A stretch of 64,000 bases of DNA from Oreohelix idahoensis (Eukaryota > Mollusca > Gastropoda > Stylommatophora > Oreohelicidae): positions 248,001 through 312,000 of the forward strand of contig JAMPIV010017762.1 in NCBI GenBank assembly GCA_024509875.1. Direction: 5' to 3'. A program made the position numbers and the translations under genes. The first letter of the stretch is position 1; each line of letters begins with the position of its first letter. A model generated the notes under the pieces. It was given only the letters and a program-made list of their open reading frames with translations. It was not told the DNA's origin and did not search any database. Of this stretch, positions 22,160-31,300 are shown one piece after another.

Positions 22160-22680
22160 TCAATGAATAAATCTTAAACCTTTTCGGCTCATGACAGTTA
22201 GCCAGGACATACAGGGGGTGGGAGTTTCCAGGCCCCATGGGAAATTTATTATTAAAATTGAATTAAGTGCTCGAATTGGCTGATAAACACCTGATTTATG
22301 GAGGCCCCATAAAAAAAAATCCAAAGGTCTAGAGACATATTTAGCCATTCAATGGGCCCATGTTGACCTGGAAATGTTTCTTGCAAAATCCTACTCCTCA
22401 AAAAGCGGCCCTGTACCATGATTCGTGTGTTTGTGTGTGTGTGTGTGTGAGGGGTGGTGTTCTTCTGTTTCCCTGTGTATGTTATCATTGGCCCAGTATC
22501 GTGAATTATGTTTGTTACGTGAACCGTTGTCATGAAACACCACTTCATCGCTGAACATGGTATGATTTTCAAGCTGCCTATAAAATGAATTGCTGTGGAA
22601 GGAATGTCATGAAGGGAGATAACTGAGATTGGGATAACGATATTAGTAATTAGCGAATAGCGGGACTTGATCACGTGACA
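22160..22680 (-). pseudogene. Mariner-like (DDE) transposase relic
   Basis: On the minus strand, broken frames keep an MFSDEVVFHDNGSRNKHNSRYW segment with the FSDE catalytic Asp (near 22543-22560), a GPLFEE segment, and near the end a PLDFFLWGLHKSGVY segment (about 22290-22330). These match, in order, the Tc1/mariner-type transposases common in arthropods and other invertebrates (FSDE...HN.R.W, PxDFFLWG). The middle, with the second Asp, is damaged by a (CA)n expansion and stops. It cannot encode a working enzyme. No terminal repeats were found. Confidence 0.7.
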
Positions 22681-23050
22681 TGAGTTTATGAAACCTGAGA
22701 GCACACGAATAAATGCTCTCTTTGCTCACGTATTCTGCGTAAGGAAGGTTAGCATGAGCTAACTGAAGCAGCCATCTGCGTAATGTAGAAGTTAGTACCA
22801 GCTCGGGTACAAATGTGAATAGGTGTACCAACTTTAGTTTGCACGAAGACAAGACAAGTTTCTTCATGACAACAGAAAGTTGTTTACGAGCTGCGTCAAG
22901 TTATATTGTTCCAGCATTTCATCAAGGAACAATTGGTATGTAAATCTTTGCTAGTTATAAAACGTGAAGATATTTCGAGAAACACGTGCTTGCAGTGTTA
23001 GTCCAGCTTTGGAAATAAAATGTAGAGTTAATGCAGTACATTTCTAATGG

Positions 23051-23055
23051 CTAAA
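23051..23055 (+). repeat. Gypsy target-site duplication, left (ctaaa)
   Basis: The same five bases follow the other LTR at 27644-27648. Confidence 0.85.
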
Positions 23056-23287
23056 TGTTGATCTTTACTGTTTTATATAGTAAATGTTGCTAAATATAAT
23101 GAGACGTGGCTGGCTGTCATATATTCTCACATCACGAAGCATAATCACGAAGGCGAACACACTGAATACATAACGACATGTTTAATCGACCATCTTAGAA
23201 ACAGGAAGTAGGAAGAAGGGAAAAGAAGAGCTAGCCTAAGGGCAAGTAACTCTAGTAGGAAAAAAGATAAACATCGAGACAACAACA
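23056..23287 (-). repeat. Gypsy 3' LTR
   Basis: 232 bp, TGTTG...CAACA ends, 230 of 232 identical to 27412-27643. Confidence 0.96.
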
Positions 23288-23300
23288 TCCCCACTTCTTT
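23288..23300 (-). promoter_or_regulatory. Polypurine tract
   Basis: On the minus strand, a purine run aaagaagtgggga (one T) directly precedes the 3' LTR, where plus-strand priming of reverse transcription is expected. Confidence 0.85.
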
Positions 23301-23421
23301 ATGAGTGAACAAAGTCATTCATCCAAGAGGGTTTCTTGCGATCTCTTTGAGGTCTCTTAGGGCAAGATGGTAGGAGAGAATGTTCTTTGCCAGCTTTCCC
23401 AGGACTAGAAGTAGCTGGAGT

Positions 23422-24666
23422 TCAAGGATCAACTTCTGGAGGATTGGAAATGTTCACTTCACTAGTGTTCTCCATGACTGGCAAAACAACCTGTTGCTCG
23501 GGTAGAACTGGAGAGGAGACATCAATTTCCAGGTCCTCGGGATCAGGTGTGAAAGGTATTGTTTTAGGTCTTAGATGAATTCTGTTTCTGACATATTGAC
23601 CTCCATTCTCCTCTTCAACGAGATAAGATCTTTCAGAGAGCCTCTTATCAATCCTTCCAGGTTGCCAGTTTGGTTGTTCAGGGTCTTGATAGTAGACTGG
23701 CTGGTGAGACAACTTGGGCAGATCATGAGCAGTTTTATCATAATACTTCTTCACTGATCTGTCTCTCTTGCCTCTACTTTCAATAACTCTACTGTGAGAT
23801 GCAACGAGTTTCACTGCAGAAGGTATCAGTGTACGCAGTTTCCTGTTGAACAGTATTTCTGCTGGACTTTGATCAAACCCTTGTCTTGGCGTATTACAAA
23901 GTTCAAGTAGTGCCTCATATGCATCTGTATTGTCCTGAACAGTCTTTCTCATCATACCCTTGATGAGTTTCACAGCAGATTCAGCTAATCCATTGGCTTT
24001 ATGGTGACCTGGTGCTGATTTAACATGAAGTATTCCCCATCTAGCAGTAAATGATCTGAACTGTGCAGACGTAAACTGAGTACCTTGGTCAGATACAGTA
24101 ACTTTAGGGACACCATAACGAGCAAGACAAGACTTCAATTTCCTGATGACTAACTGTGCTGTCATTGTAGGTAGAAAGTCTACTTCAATGAAGTTGGAGA
24201 AGTAGTCAATCAGGACTAAATAATATCGGCCTTCTATAATAAAGATGTCAGTGCCAACTTTCTCCCAGGGTGATAAACCTCTTGAGTGTTGGTTTAAAGG
24301 TTCTTTAGTATTCCTTGCCTTCGTTTCTTGACATTCTGGACAACTGTCAGCTATCTGTCGAATCTCAGCTGTCATGCCGATCCAAAACAGACAACTTCTG
24401 GCCCGGCGCATCATGCTGTCAAATGCAAGATAAGCAGCGTGTAGCTTTTGCTTGATTTCAGGCCTCAGTGCTTTTGGAATAAGAATACGCTCTCCTTTAA
24501 GTATTATGCCTTGTTCTGTTGTCAGGGTGTCACGAATGTCAAAATAAGGCATAAGCTCAGCTGGTACATCAGACTTTCTTTTAGGCCACCCATCCAAAAT
24601 GGTCGACTTCAACCTCTGGAGCACGCTGTCTTTGAGAGTTTCAGCTTTAATCTTTTCCATCATCAC
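23422..24666 (-). pseudogene. Gypsy integrase
   Basis: These 414 codons are the C-terminal part of pol. A zinc-binding region (H76...CPEC at 109-112) is partly degraded: the second His is not in its usual place. The catalytic core follows with D140 (VGTDIFIIEG), D193 (VSDQGTQFTS) and E229 (NGLAESAVK), giving D-D-35-E spacing. After it come a GFDQSPAEILFNRKLRT segment and a basic C-terminus. It inserts element cDNA. The family resembles the K02A2.6-type Gypsy polyproteins. A stop just upstream (about 24728) separates it from RNase H, so the listed Met start is an artefact of that break. Confidence 0.9.
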
Positions 24667-24724
24667 ATCTGGTATTTCAGGTAATCTTACAGGTGCATCA
24701 GCTCCTGCATTGCTCTCTCTATCA

Positions 24725-24960
24725 GCTTAGGAATCCAATGTGACATTATGAATACAAGCTCTGGACAGTGTGTCGGCTATAAAAGATCGGAACCTTGTAC
24801 CCATTGAAATTCAAAGTCATATCGATGGCTGCGCATCAGTAAATTCTGCAGTCTTCGAGGAATTTGACTCAGAGGTTTCTTAACGATGGCCGCCAAAGGT
24901 TTATGGTCGTTGATGACTGTAACTTTCCTTCCATAAGTGTACTGGTCAAAGCGTTCCAAA
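24725..24960 (-). pseudogene. Gypsy RNase H C-terminus, damaged
   Basis: After ELLYMVW the frame shifts near 24960. The RNase H end (FDQYTYGRKVTVINDHKPL with its Asp, RRLQNLLMRSHRYDFE) then reads in a new frame. A stop after GSDLL (near 24780) is followed by another shift into DTLSRA, and then a TAA at about 24728. At least three lesions fall within about 240 bases. Confidence 0.85.
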
Positions 24961-26131
24961 CCATATACAAGAGCTCCTTCTCAATTTGAGCACAGCGTTG
25001 TTCTGTTTCAGTTAGAGCTCTAGAAGCAAACTCTATTGGCTGACCATTTTGTAGGAGGACAGCCCCAAGTCCATAGCTGCTACTATCAACTTGAATGCAC
25101 AAAGATTCATCAGGATCATAGTATGCGAGTACTGGAGTAGAAGTAATCAGTTTCTTGACTCTCTTGAAAGCTTGTTCGCATTCAGCAGACCAGATAAAGG
25201 GAGTATCCTTACGTGTAAGTTCTCTAATTGGATGAAGAACTTCTGAAAGATTGTTGAGAAACTTTGCTAGATACTGTATCATGCCGCAAAATCTGCGAAC
25301 CTCATGACAGTCCTTAGGAACGGGCATGTTTAGTATTGTCTCAACCTTTTTCTTGTCTGGTTCAACACCTCGAGCAGTAATAAGGTGACCCATGAAGGTA
25401 ATTTCTTCTTTCTTCTCTTGAGCTTTAGCGTCATTCAGTTTAATGCCTTTCTCTTTACATCTATGTTTCAGTGCTTTAAGCTTCAGATCATGGTCCTTAA
25501 TTCCTTGCTGTCTGTTTGATCCACAACCTGCAATAACTATGTCATCAGCAACATTGATGCAACCATGAAGACCTTCAAGAGCTTGTGCTAGATGCCTCTG
25601 GAAAATTTCACTGCTTACATTCAAGCCAAATGGTAATCTAGACCATCTGAACCTACCAAAATGTGTAATCATTGTTGTAAGTTTACTAGACTTCTCATCA
25701 AGATTGATATGCCAGAATGCTTCCTTGATATCCAGCTTTGTGAAAATCTTGGCATTATTGAGTTCAGGCAATACATCATCCAAAGTTGGCAATCTGTAAT
25801 GCTCTCTCTGCAAAGCCTCATTCGGCGGTCTAGGATCAATACATATTCTTAAAGAACCATCAGACTTTTCAACAACAGCCATTTGGTTAACCCATTCAGT
25901 CGGTTCCTCTACTGGTATTAATATGCCTCTGTTCATTAGATTTTGAAGCTCTGACTTTACCTTGCTCTTAAGTGAAAATGGTATTTTTCTGCACGGCAGT
26001 GCCTTTGGACGAATATTAGGATCAATATGCAACACAGCTTCACCCAGGACACCTAGATGGTTATCAGAGTTATGATCATTATCTAAACTGTCAGTAACCA
26101 CCTTAGCAATAAATTTATTTGTGTTGACCAA
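24869..26131 (-). pseudogene. Gypsy reverse transcriptase and RNase H N-terminus
   Basis: The reverse transcriptase runs from about residue 45 (RKIPFSLKSKVKSEL) through WVNQMAVVEKSDGSLRIC, FTKLDIKEAFWHINL and FGRFRWSRLPFGLN. Its active site is VADD in place of the usual YVDD/FVDD; the two Asp are kept. RNase H begins at CIQVDSSSYGLGAVLLQ with the first catalytic Asp, then FASRALTETEQR and the Glu of IEKELLYMVW. The last about 20 residues are out of frame. The ORF overlaps the end of gag-protease by 17 bases and is +1 relative to it, so expression probably used ribosomal frameshifting. Confidence 0.9.
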
Positions 26132-27299
26132 ACTGTAGATCCTGCAGTGTGTTGTTGCCCAGCAAACATGTGAATCTATTTTTCACAACAGTAAACCTTA
26201 TATTGTGTTTTGTCCCAGTCTTAGGATTCTCAGCAGTTAATAGAACTTCTCCAAGTGGAGTCATCTTAGTACCATTCCACATAACAAGCCTCTGTTTAGT
26301 GGGTAACAATTGTTCTTGCATCACAAACCGTTGACAGATTGTATTCACATCAGCTGCTGTGTCTAGCTGAAATTTTACCATTTTTCCATTGATAATGAGT
26401 TGTGCAGATGTACAAGCTTTGCTAGACTTCACACAATTAAGAAAAACTTCAGAATCTTCCACTGACTCTGTGTGAACAGTGTGAACTTTCTTGCATTTAA
26501 CTTTGAAATGGTTTCTTCCCCCACAGTTTGAGCAAAACTTCCCCCATGCAGGCCACTTTTTCTTAATTAATAGATGTTTCTGTCCGCAGTAATGACACTC
26601 TTTTCTAGGTTCAAAGTACCCACTGTCAGTGTTACTTTGACAGGCTTTACCAGCAGCACGCCCAGTGTCTCTCTTGGGAGGTTTATGGTTGAGTGATTTT
26701 TTCTGTACCTTTTCAACCCTTGCTTCAGAAGGTTGTACTGTATTATTCATCTCACTTATGTCTTTTCCAGTTTGCTCGAAGACTCTGCATATGTGAATGG
26801 CTTTCTTTAGGTCGAGGTCAGCTTCTCTCAAGAGCTTCTCTTGTAACCTTTTGTTGACAGTAAAGACACTTTTGTCTCTTATCATACAATCTTTGTCGTT
26901 AAAGTTGCACAAATCTGCCTTAGTTCTCAGCTCAGTTAAAAAGGAATTAAAAGGATCTTGAAGAGGTGTGTTCCAGAATCTGAACGTATGTAATACTTCA
27001 TTGCTTCGTGAGCTACAATGGTTCTGGAGCAAATCGAGAATTTTAGTAGGATTAGAGTGGTCTCCTTCCTCTGCAAGTTGATCAAAAACTTCAACAGCTT
27101 GAGGTCCAGCACAGTGAAGAATAATTGCCGCCCGAACAGGATCAGGTTTAGAGGCCGCTTCTACTGCATCCATATATAGTTCTAACTGTCGTCTCCATTT
27201 ACGAAATGTGTCTGGTTCGACGTTATTTATGTCTAGGCAGGGTGGTAACCGAAATAAGGGCCGTTCTGCCATGACGAAATGTCTAATAATGGTATGCAA
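26115..27299 (-). CDS. Gypsy gag-protease polyprotein
   Basis: The 394-codon ORF is intact. Residues 1 to about 190 are capsid-like (FRLPPCLDINNVEPDTFRKW, FWNTPLQDPFNSFLTELR). Two zinc-binding motifs follow, CHYCGQKH near 236 and a full CX2CX4HX4C at 256-269 (CSNCGGRNH). The aspartic protease site is LDTAAD at 312-317, with DTA in place of the commoner DTG, and a second half FTVVKNRFTCLLGNN near 370. Gag forms the particle and the protease cuts the polyprotein. Start: first Met with full capsid homology; an internal Met (MAERPLFRLPP) at residue 10 is a good alternative. Confidence 0.9.
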   Translation of the reverse strand: MHTIIRHFVMAERPLFRLPPCLDINNVEPDTFRKWRRQLELYMDAVEAASKPDPVRAAIILHCAGPQAVEVFDQLAEEGDHSNPTKILDLLQNHCSSRSNEVLHTFRFWNTPLQDPFNSFLTELRTKADLCNFNDKDCMIRDKSVFTVNKRLQEKLLREADLDLKKAIHICRVFEQTGKDISEMNNTVQPSEARVEKVQKKSLNHKPPKRDTGRAAGKACQSNTDSGYFEPRKECHYCGQKHLLIKKKWPAWGKFCSNCGGRNHFKVKCKKVHTVHTESVEDSEVFLNCVKSSKACTSAQLIINGKMVKFQLDTAADVNTICQRFVMQEQLLPTKQRLVMWNGTKMTPLGEVLLTAENPKTGTKHNIRFTVVKNRFTCLLGNNTLQDLQFGQHK

Positions 27300-27399
27300 G
27301 CAATAACCAGTAGGCTAATCTCACCTCAAGTCTAATGACATTCAGCACACGTGTTACAAGATATTCAGCAGAATAGTCCGAATTCTGTAGAAATAAAGA

Positions 27400-27411
27400 C
27401 CGCTGCCACCA
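27400..27411 (-). promoter_or_regulatory. Primer-binding site
   Basis: Directly inside the 5' LTR, the minus strand reads tggtggcagcgg. The leading TGG is expected for pairing with the CCA end of a tRNA. I did not assign the tRNA. Confidence 0.75.
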
Positions 27412-27643
27412 TGTTGATCTTTACTGTTTTATATAGTAAATGTTGCTAAATATAATGAGACGTGGCTGGCTGTCATATATTCTCACATCACGAAGCATAA
27501 TCACGAAGGCGAACACACTGAATACATAACGACATGTTTAATCGACCATCTTAGAAACAGGAAGTAGGAAGAAGGGAAAAGAAGAGCTAGCCTAAGGGCA
27601 AGTAACTCTAGTAGGAAACAAGATAAACATCGAGACATCAACA
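27412..27643 (-). repeat. Gypsy 5' LTR
   Basis: 232 bp, nearly identical to 23056-23287. Confidence 0.96.
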
Positions 27644-27648
27644 CTAAA
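27644..27648 (+). repeat. Gypsy target-site duplication, right (ctaaa)
   Basis: Pairs with 23051-23055. Confidence 0.85.
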
Positions 27649-28409
27649 GGATAAAGTTTCCATTACTGATAGTGATCCAGCAATTACTTCCGAGCCAGAT
27701 GAATTTATAGTGAAGAAAGTTCGTGAAAATCTTAGAACTACAGACAGAGTCTTAGTCGAAGAAAAAGCAAAGTGTTAAACAGCTAGCTTCCTGACCAAAT
27801 AATTTGTATGCAGAATGAAAGTGCCATCTCAGAGATCATGTGAACATTTTCTACCAGTATATTTGGGCACAGTGTTGCCAGATGTAAATATGTTCGTTGA
27901 CATCAATAAAGTCTTGAGCATCAGAGAATTAATCAGTTATTTGCAGTCGTTGAGTATTGTGTTCGTCGGTGTGTTAAGCGTCAGCAGGCTTAGACCGACA
28001 AAACAACAGAAGCAGACAGACAAGATAGACTGTGAATCTTAGAAGAAGTAACCATACTTCCACCACCCTTTACAGAAGATAAGAATTGTGGTGATATATA
28101 GAAGATAAGTCAGTGGTCGACGTTTCATACATCATAACTTTACTGAAAACCTTTGTCGACAAAATCATGTATGGTACACAAGGCATCTCATTCTCACAAG
28201 CAAAATGAACCTGGATTGACAACTGCCACATTGACTATGGGGCTTGATTTTTTTAATCAAACTTGGATATATATGTATAATATCTGTACTCTCACATTTA
28301 GACATCTGCTTCCTTACAAGGGGCGTTGCAATAAGGTAGTATCCAGAATAACTTGACATGACTTCCGTCAACTATCCCTAAGTTTCAGCTCTTTGAGACC
28401 TTGATGCCA
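27649..28409 (+). other. No gene assigned; short coding-like stretch at 27649-27777
   Basis: Directly after the Gypsy insertion an open stretch of about 40 codons reads DSDPAITSEPDEFIVKKV and similar, ending TAA at 27775-27777. It looks like protein rather than random sequence but has no start and no recognised family. The Gypsy element may have cut an older coding unit here. The rest to 28409 shows nothing. Confidence 0.3.
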
Positions 28410-28697
28410 TTATGTAGTGGGCAAGTCGTATAAGAATTTTGGGCTTCTATAAAGTGTATTGTCATTGAATGGGTTGTGTGGGAAGAGGAGTTGTCTCATT
28501 ATCTTGAGTGCAGGGCGTAGTGGTAGTTTGTGTTCTACTGTCTCTAACGGGTTCGGATAGTGTCTGGAATTTACTATATTATGTGAACATATTCTGTTTA
28601 TGTGACCATTTAGTGTGGAGTGACATGTTCTCACTCTGATGATTGTGGTTTGATGTTTTTGTTCAATATGGTTGATAGTGTGACCGCTAGGGAACAC
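28410..28697 (-). pseudogene. LINE C-terminal fragment (post-RNase H type)
   Basis: The minus-strand ORF of 95 codons reads KHQTTIIRVRTCHSTLNGHI, then PNPLETVEHKL and RPALKIMRQLL. This resembles the C-terminal region after RNase H in I/Jockey-like LINEs (TxxxRLRTGHxxLNxHL ... ETVEHxLLxCPAL), with the zinc-binding Cys residues lost. No reverse transcriptase is nearby. It is a short, old fragment. Confidence 0.5.
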
Positions 28698-28910
28698 ACG
28701 TAACAGTTGTAGTATTCATGATATGCATAGTGGGGCTCAATATCTATTCCTTTTTTGTGTGTGTTTAACCTTCGATTAATTATAGAACATACATCATCAA
28801 GAGACGTTACGCTACACATTGAAACTGATGTGGTACTAACGAGCTGTAGTATTTTCCATTTTTCATTCACTGAACGTAAATACAGTTAGTTGTAAGATAT
28901 TAAACATGAG

Positions 28911-29495
28911 ACGTCTCATTGTTGTTGTTGCTGAGGGATCCAGCGGCCAAGGGTTCAGAGCCCTTTGGCACTGTAAAGCTGGGGTGTCTGTGGACTTTCC
29001 TACCTACCCGGTCAGAAGCTAATCAGCATCATAGCTCCTTCCCATCCACAGAGGGTTCGTTGTGCAGAGCTTTCTTGCACCCCCAAGGAGTCTCCTAGAC
29101 TCAGCGACATATTACACTAGGCCCACTATGGCGTGCGTGCGATGTCAAGAGGTTTGAGTCTCCCTACCCTGCAGAGGAGGTTATATCTCCGAAACGATCA
29201 CCGAGACATGCACCGGCACGAGCAGCCAGTCGTCGGTCAGAAACGAACCTGCACTTCAGAGGCAGTCAGTCAACAGCCAGTTATGGGCTTTGTTGTACTG
29301 TTTTGGCGAGTGTGCTGTGTCACGAGCGGGTCAATTTTCTACCCTGCATTGGGGGCACAGCCCCCACCTCTATCCGCCCATGGACGTGCTGCGGTGGCGA
29401 AGCCACCGCCTTCACCAAGCTTCCTCTCGCTTGTTGTATACACACATACATTTTATTTCATGAGCATCAAAGTTTTGGTGGCTTAACTGACTCTT
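28911..29495 (-). mobile_element. GC-rich SINE-like or LINE 3' fragment with (AAC)n tail
   Basis: A GC-rich block stands out from AT-rich surroundings. On the minus strand it ends in an (AAC)n run at about 28917-28930, like a retroposon tail. It has no convincing reading frame. A palindromic CGGTGGCGAAGCCACCG motif sits at about 29390-29406. Family unknown. Confidence 0.4.
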
Positions 29496-29734
29496 GTACA
29501 TCTTCACTGGCCATAGAATAATTCTATTCTCAATCTAGTTTCGCTTTCATACTGGTGATGCATCATTTGATTATCTTTCTTTAAATTGTTCTATCTGAAT
29601 CTATTGACAAATAGTTTGTATTGCTTGGTTACTTTTACCCGTAGCTGTGTCTTATAGCAAATGTCGCTTAGGAAACCTCTGCTGGCTAAAAGAAACACTT
29701 GGCACGACGAACCTCATTTCTAAAAGTCACGTAT

Positions 29735-30014
29735 CGTACATACCTCGTAGTGGATGTTCTTGTATATAATTTATACAGGTTGGCTCTTATGTATTAGGTA
29801 CTGACTTCATTATAGAAGTTGTTTTGTAGTGTGTGCCTTTTCTTTATTTGACTTGGCTGTAATTTTTTAAAAAATATATAAAAAGATTACAGCTAAGTCA
29901 AATAAAGAAAAGGCACACACTACTAAACCACTTCTATAATGAAGTCAGTACCTAATACATAAGAGCCAACCTGTATAAATTATATACAAGAAGATCCACT
30001 ACGAGGTATGTACG
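29735..30014. mobile_element. Fold-back (palindromic) element with 129-bp arms
   Basis: Left arm 29735-29863 and right arm 29886-30014 are inverted copies with only a few mismatches, around a 22-bp AT-rich spacer. This is the structure of a fold-back MITE, or of an inverted duplication. No target duplication was obvious. A transcript would form a long hairpin. Confidence 0.85.
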
Positions 30015-30530
30015 AGCTGTGTTAGTGCTTTAAAGTTTTATAGGTGTTGGGTCTTCCTTTGTCTTGTCCCTGCCATGTTGTCAGAGATTCATGGTTTCTT
30101 CCCTTCTTTATTAAATTCGAGGTTTTTGCATTGTCCTTTCCAGGTTTCCGTTTTTGCATTTATTTGCTAGCTAGCTTGACCTGCACAGTGAGTCTGTTGT
30201 ATGTAGATTTGCTTTTCTCCTTGCCCTGCATTTCAGCTGCACATTGAAGAAGACACTGTATTTAGTACGACTGCCTTTTGGAATTGTCTGTCTGGCTGCT
30301 TTTGTATGGCTTTATAGATCTGTTCATTCAATATATTAATGTCTATGTTCATGTCTATTTCGTTGAGGACCTGGTATGATATAAGTATGTTTTGTTCCCA
30401 GTTCGCCCGGGCATAGTTCCACTTCGGCTGTCTTCTGGCTTTCATTTTAGTCTTACCCTGTGAGATGGTAATGAGGATGGGTAGGTAGTCACTTCTTATG
30501 TCCTCTCGTACCCTCCTGTCGTAAATTTAG
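30015..30530 (-). pseudogene. LINE endonuclease end and linker fragment
   Basis: On the minus strand, RVREDIRSDYLPILITIS (the SDH-P-I box that ends LINE endonucleases, with Tyr for His) is followed by KARRQPKWNYARANWEQNIL and a basic linker (KEKSKSTYNRLTVQVKLASK). That order fits a Jockey/CR1/RTE-type LINE between endonuclease and reverse transcriptase. It stops at the fold-back element on one side and at the dispersed repeat on the other. Confidence 0.6.
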
Positions 30531-31300
30531 AAAGGTATAGAGATTTATTTGGTCCCGTCTGAATAGAACAGAAATAGTGGGGTTATCTGAGAAAGAAAGT
30601 GTTAAAATAGATTGTACGAGTGAATAGATTAAGGTGAAGATCTGTCTCTGGAATGAGTGAATACTCTTTTCCAGCCTATCTATACGACTATCTTTAGAAG
30701 AAGACGATCTATCACACTTCCCTATAATGTTAATTATAAGTTATCTACAGACACACAGTTAGGTGATAACAAGAAACACAGACGTGAAAACTATGGTAAA
30801 TGGAGATTGGGCTGACCAACACAAGAAATTAAGTTTTTGTTTAGTTTATTATCAATTAAACCTCTCACAACATCAAACATATAGAAATCAATATAAATAT
30901 TGGTTACAGACATAGGAAAATAACCCAATAAGTGCCCTTCCCTCTTGTTGAAACAATGTCCCGCAAGAAGTTAATAACCCCAAAAAGGTCAAAGATTTAC
31001 ACTATGGTATAGAATAGGCAGTGTAGTAAAGAACAAAGTTTTTACTAAAGCTATCCCAGTAAAATAATCAAGTTAGCGAACAAAAAAAAAAAGAAGTAGG
31101 TACAATGATACAAAAAAAGAAAATATTCACTCCTCTTTCTCTCACTCTGTCAATCTGTGGCCACATACAATCTCGCTTACCTATTAGTTGGTTAACAACC
31201 TCTTGAACGTACACATCAATGAACATGTATCAAAATCCAGTGTTGTGCTTCTCCAAAGTGAGCCCCAGTTCCTCCACGAATAATTAATTTTCCTAATGGG
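30531..31300 (-). repeat. Dispersed repeat, copy B
   Basis: Aligns in inverted orientation with 12.4-12.8 kb and 15.96-16.34 kb, in the same block order but about three quarters identical by eye. No ORF. Near 31250-31280 the minus strand reads GAACTGGGGCTCAC, reminiscent of the start of an LTR element's internal region. Confidence 0.65.

Larger units (their letters stand above)
23056..27643 (-). mobile_element. Complete Ty3/Gypsy LTR retrotransposon
   Basis: The element is 4,588 bp with two 232-bp LTRs that differ at only two positions. The LTRs start TGTTG and end CAACA. A primer-binding site adjoins the 5' LTR and a polypurine tract adjoins the 3' LTR. A 5-bp ctaaa duplication brackets it. 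Gag-protease, reverse transcriptase-RNase H and integrase follow in the usual Gypsy order on the minus strand. LTR near-identity indicates recent insertion, yet pol is broken in the RNase H-integrase junction. Confidence 0.97.

Noticed and set aside
22360..22554. Plus-strand ORF with a Cys-Val repeat
   Set aside because: It translates a (GT)n run within the antisense of a decayed transposase.
29133..29486. 117-codon ORF in the GC-rich block
   Set aside because: No domain motif and an overlapping alternative frame; the block looks like a retroposon, not a gene.
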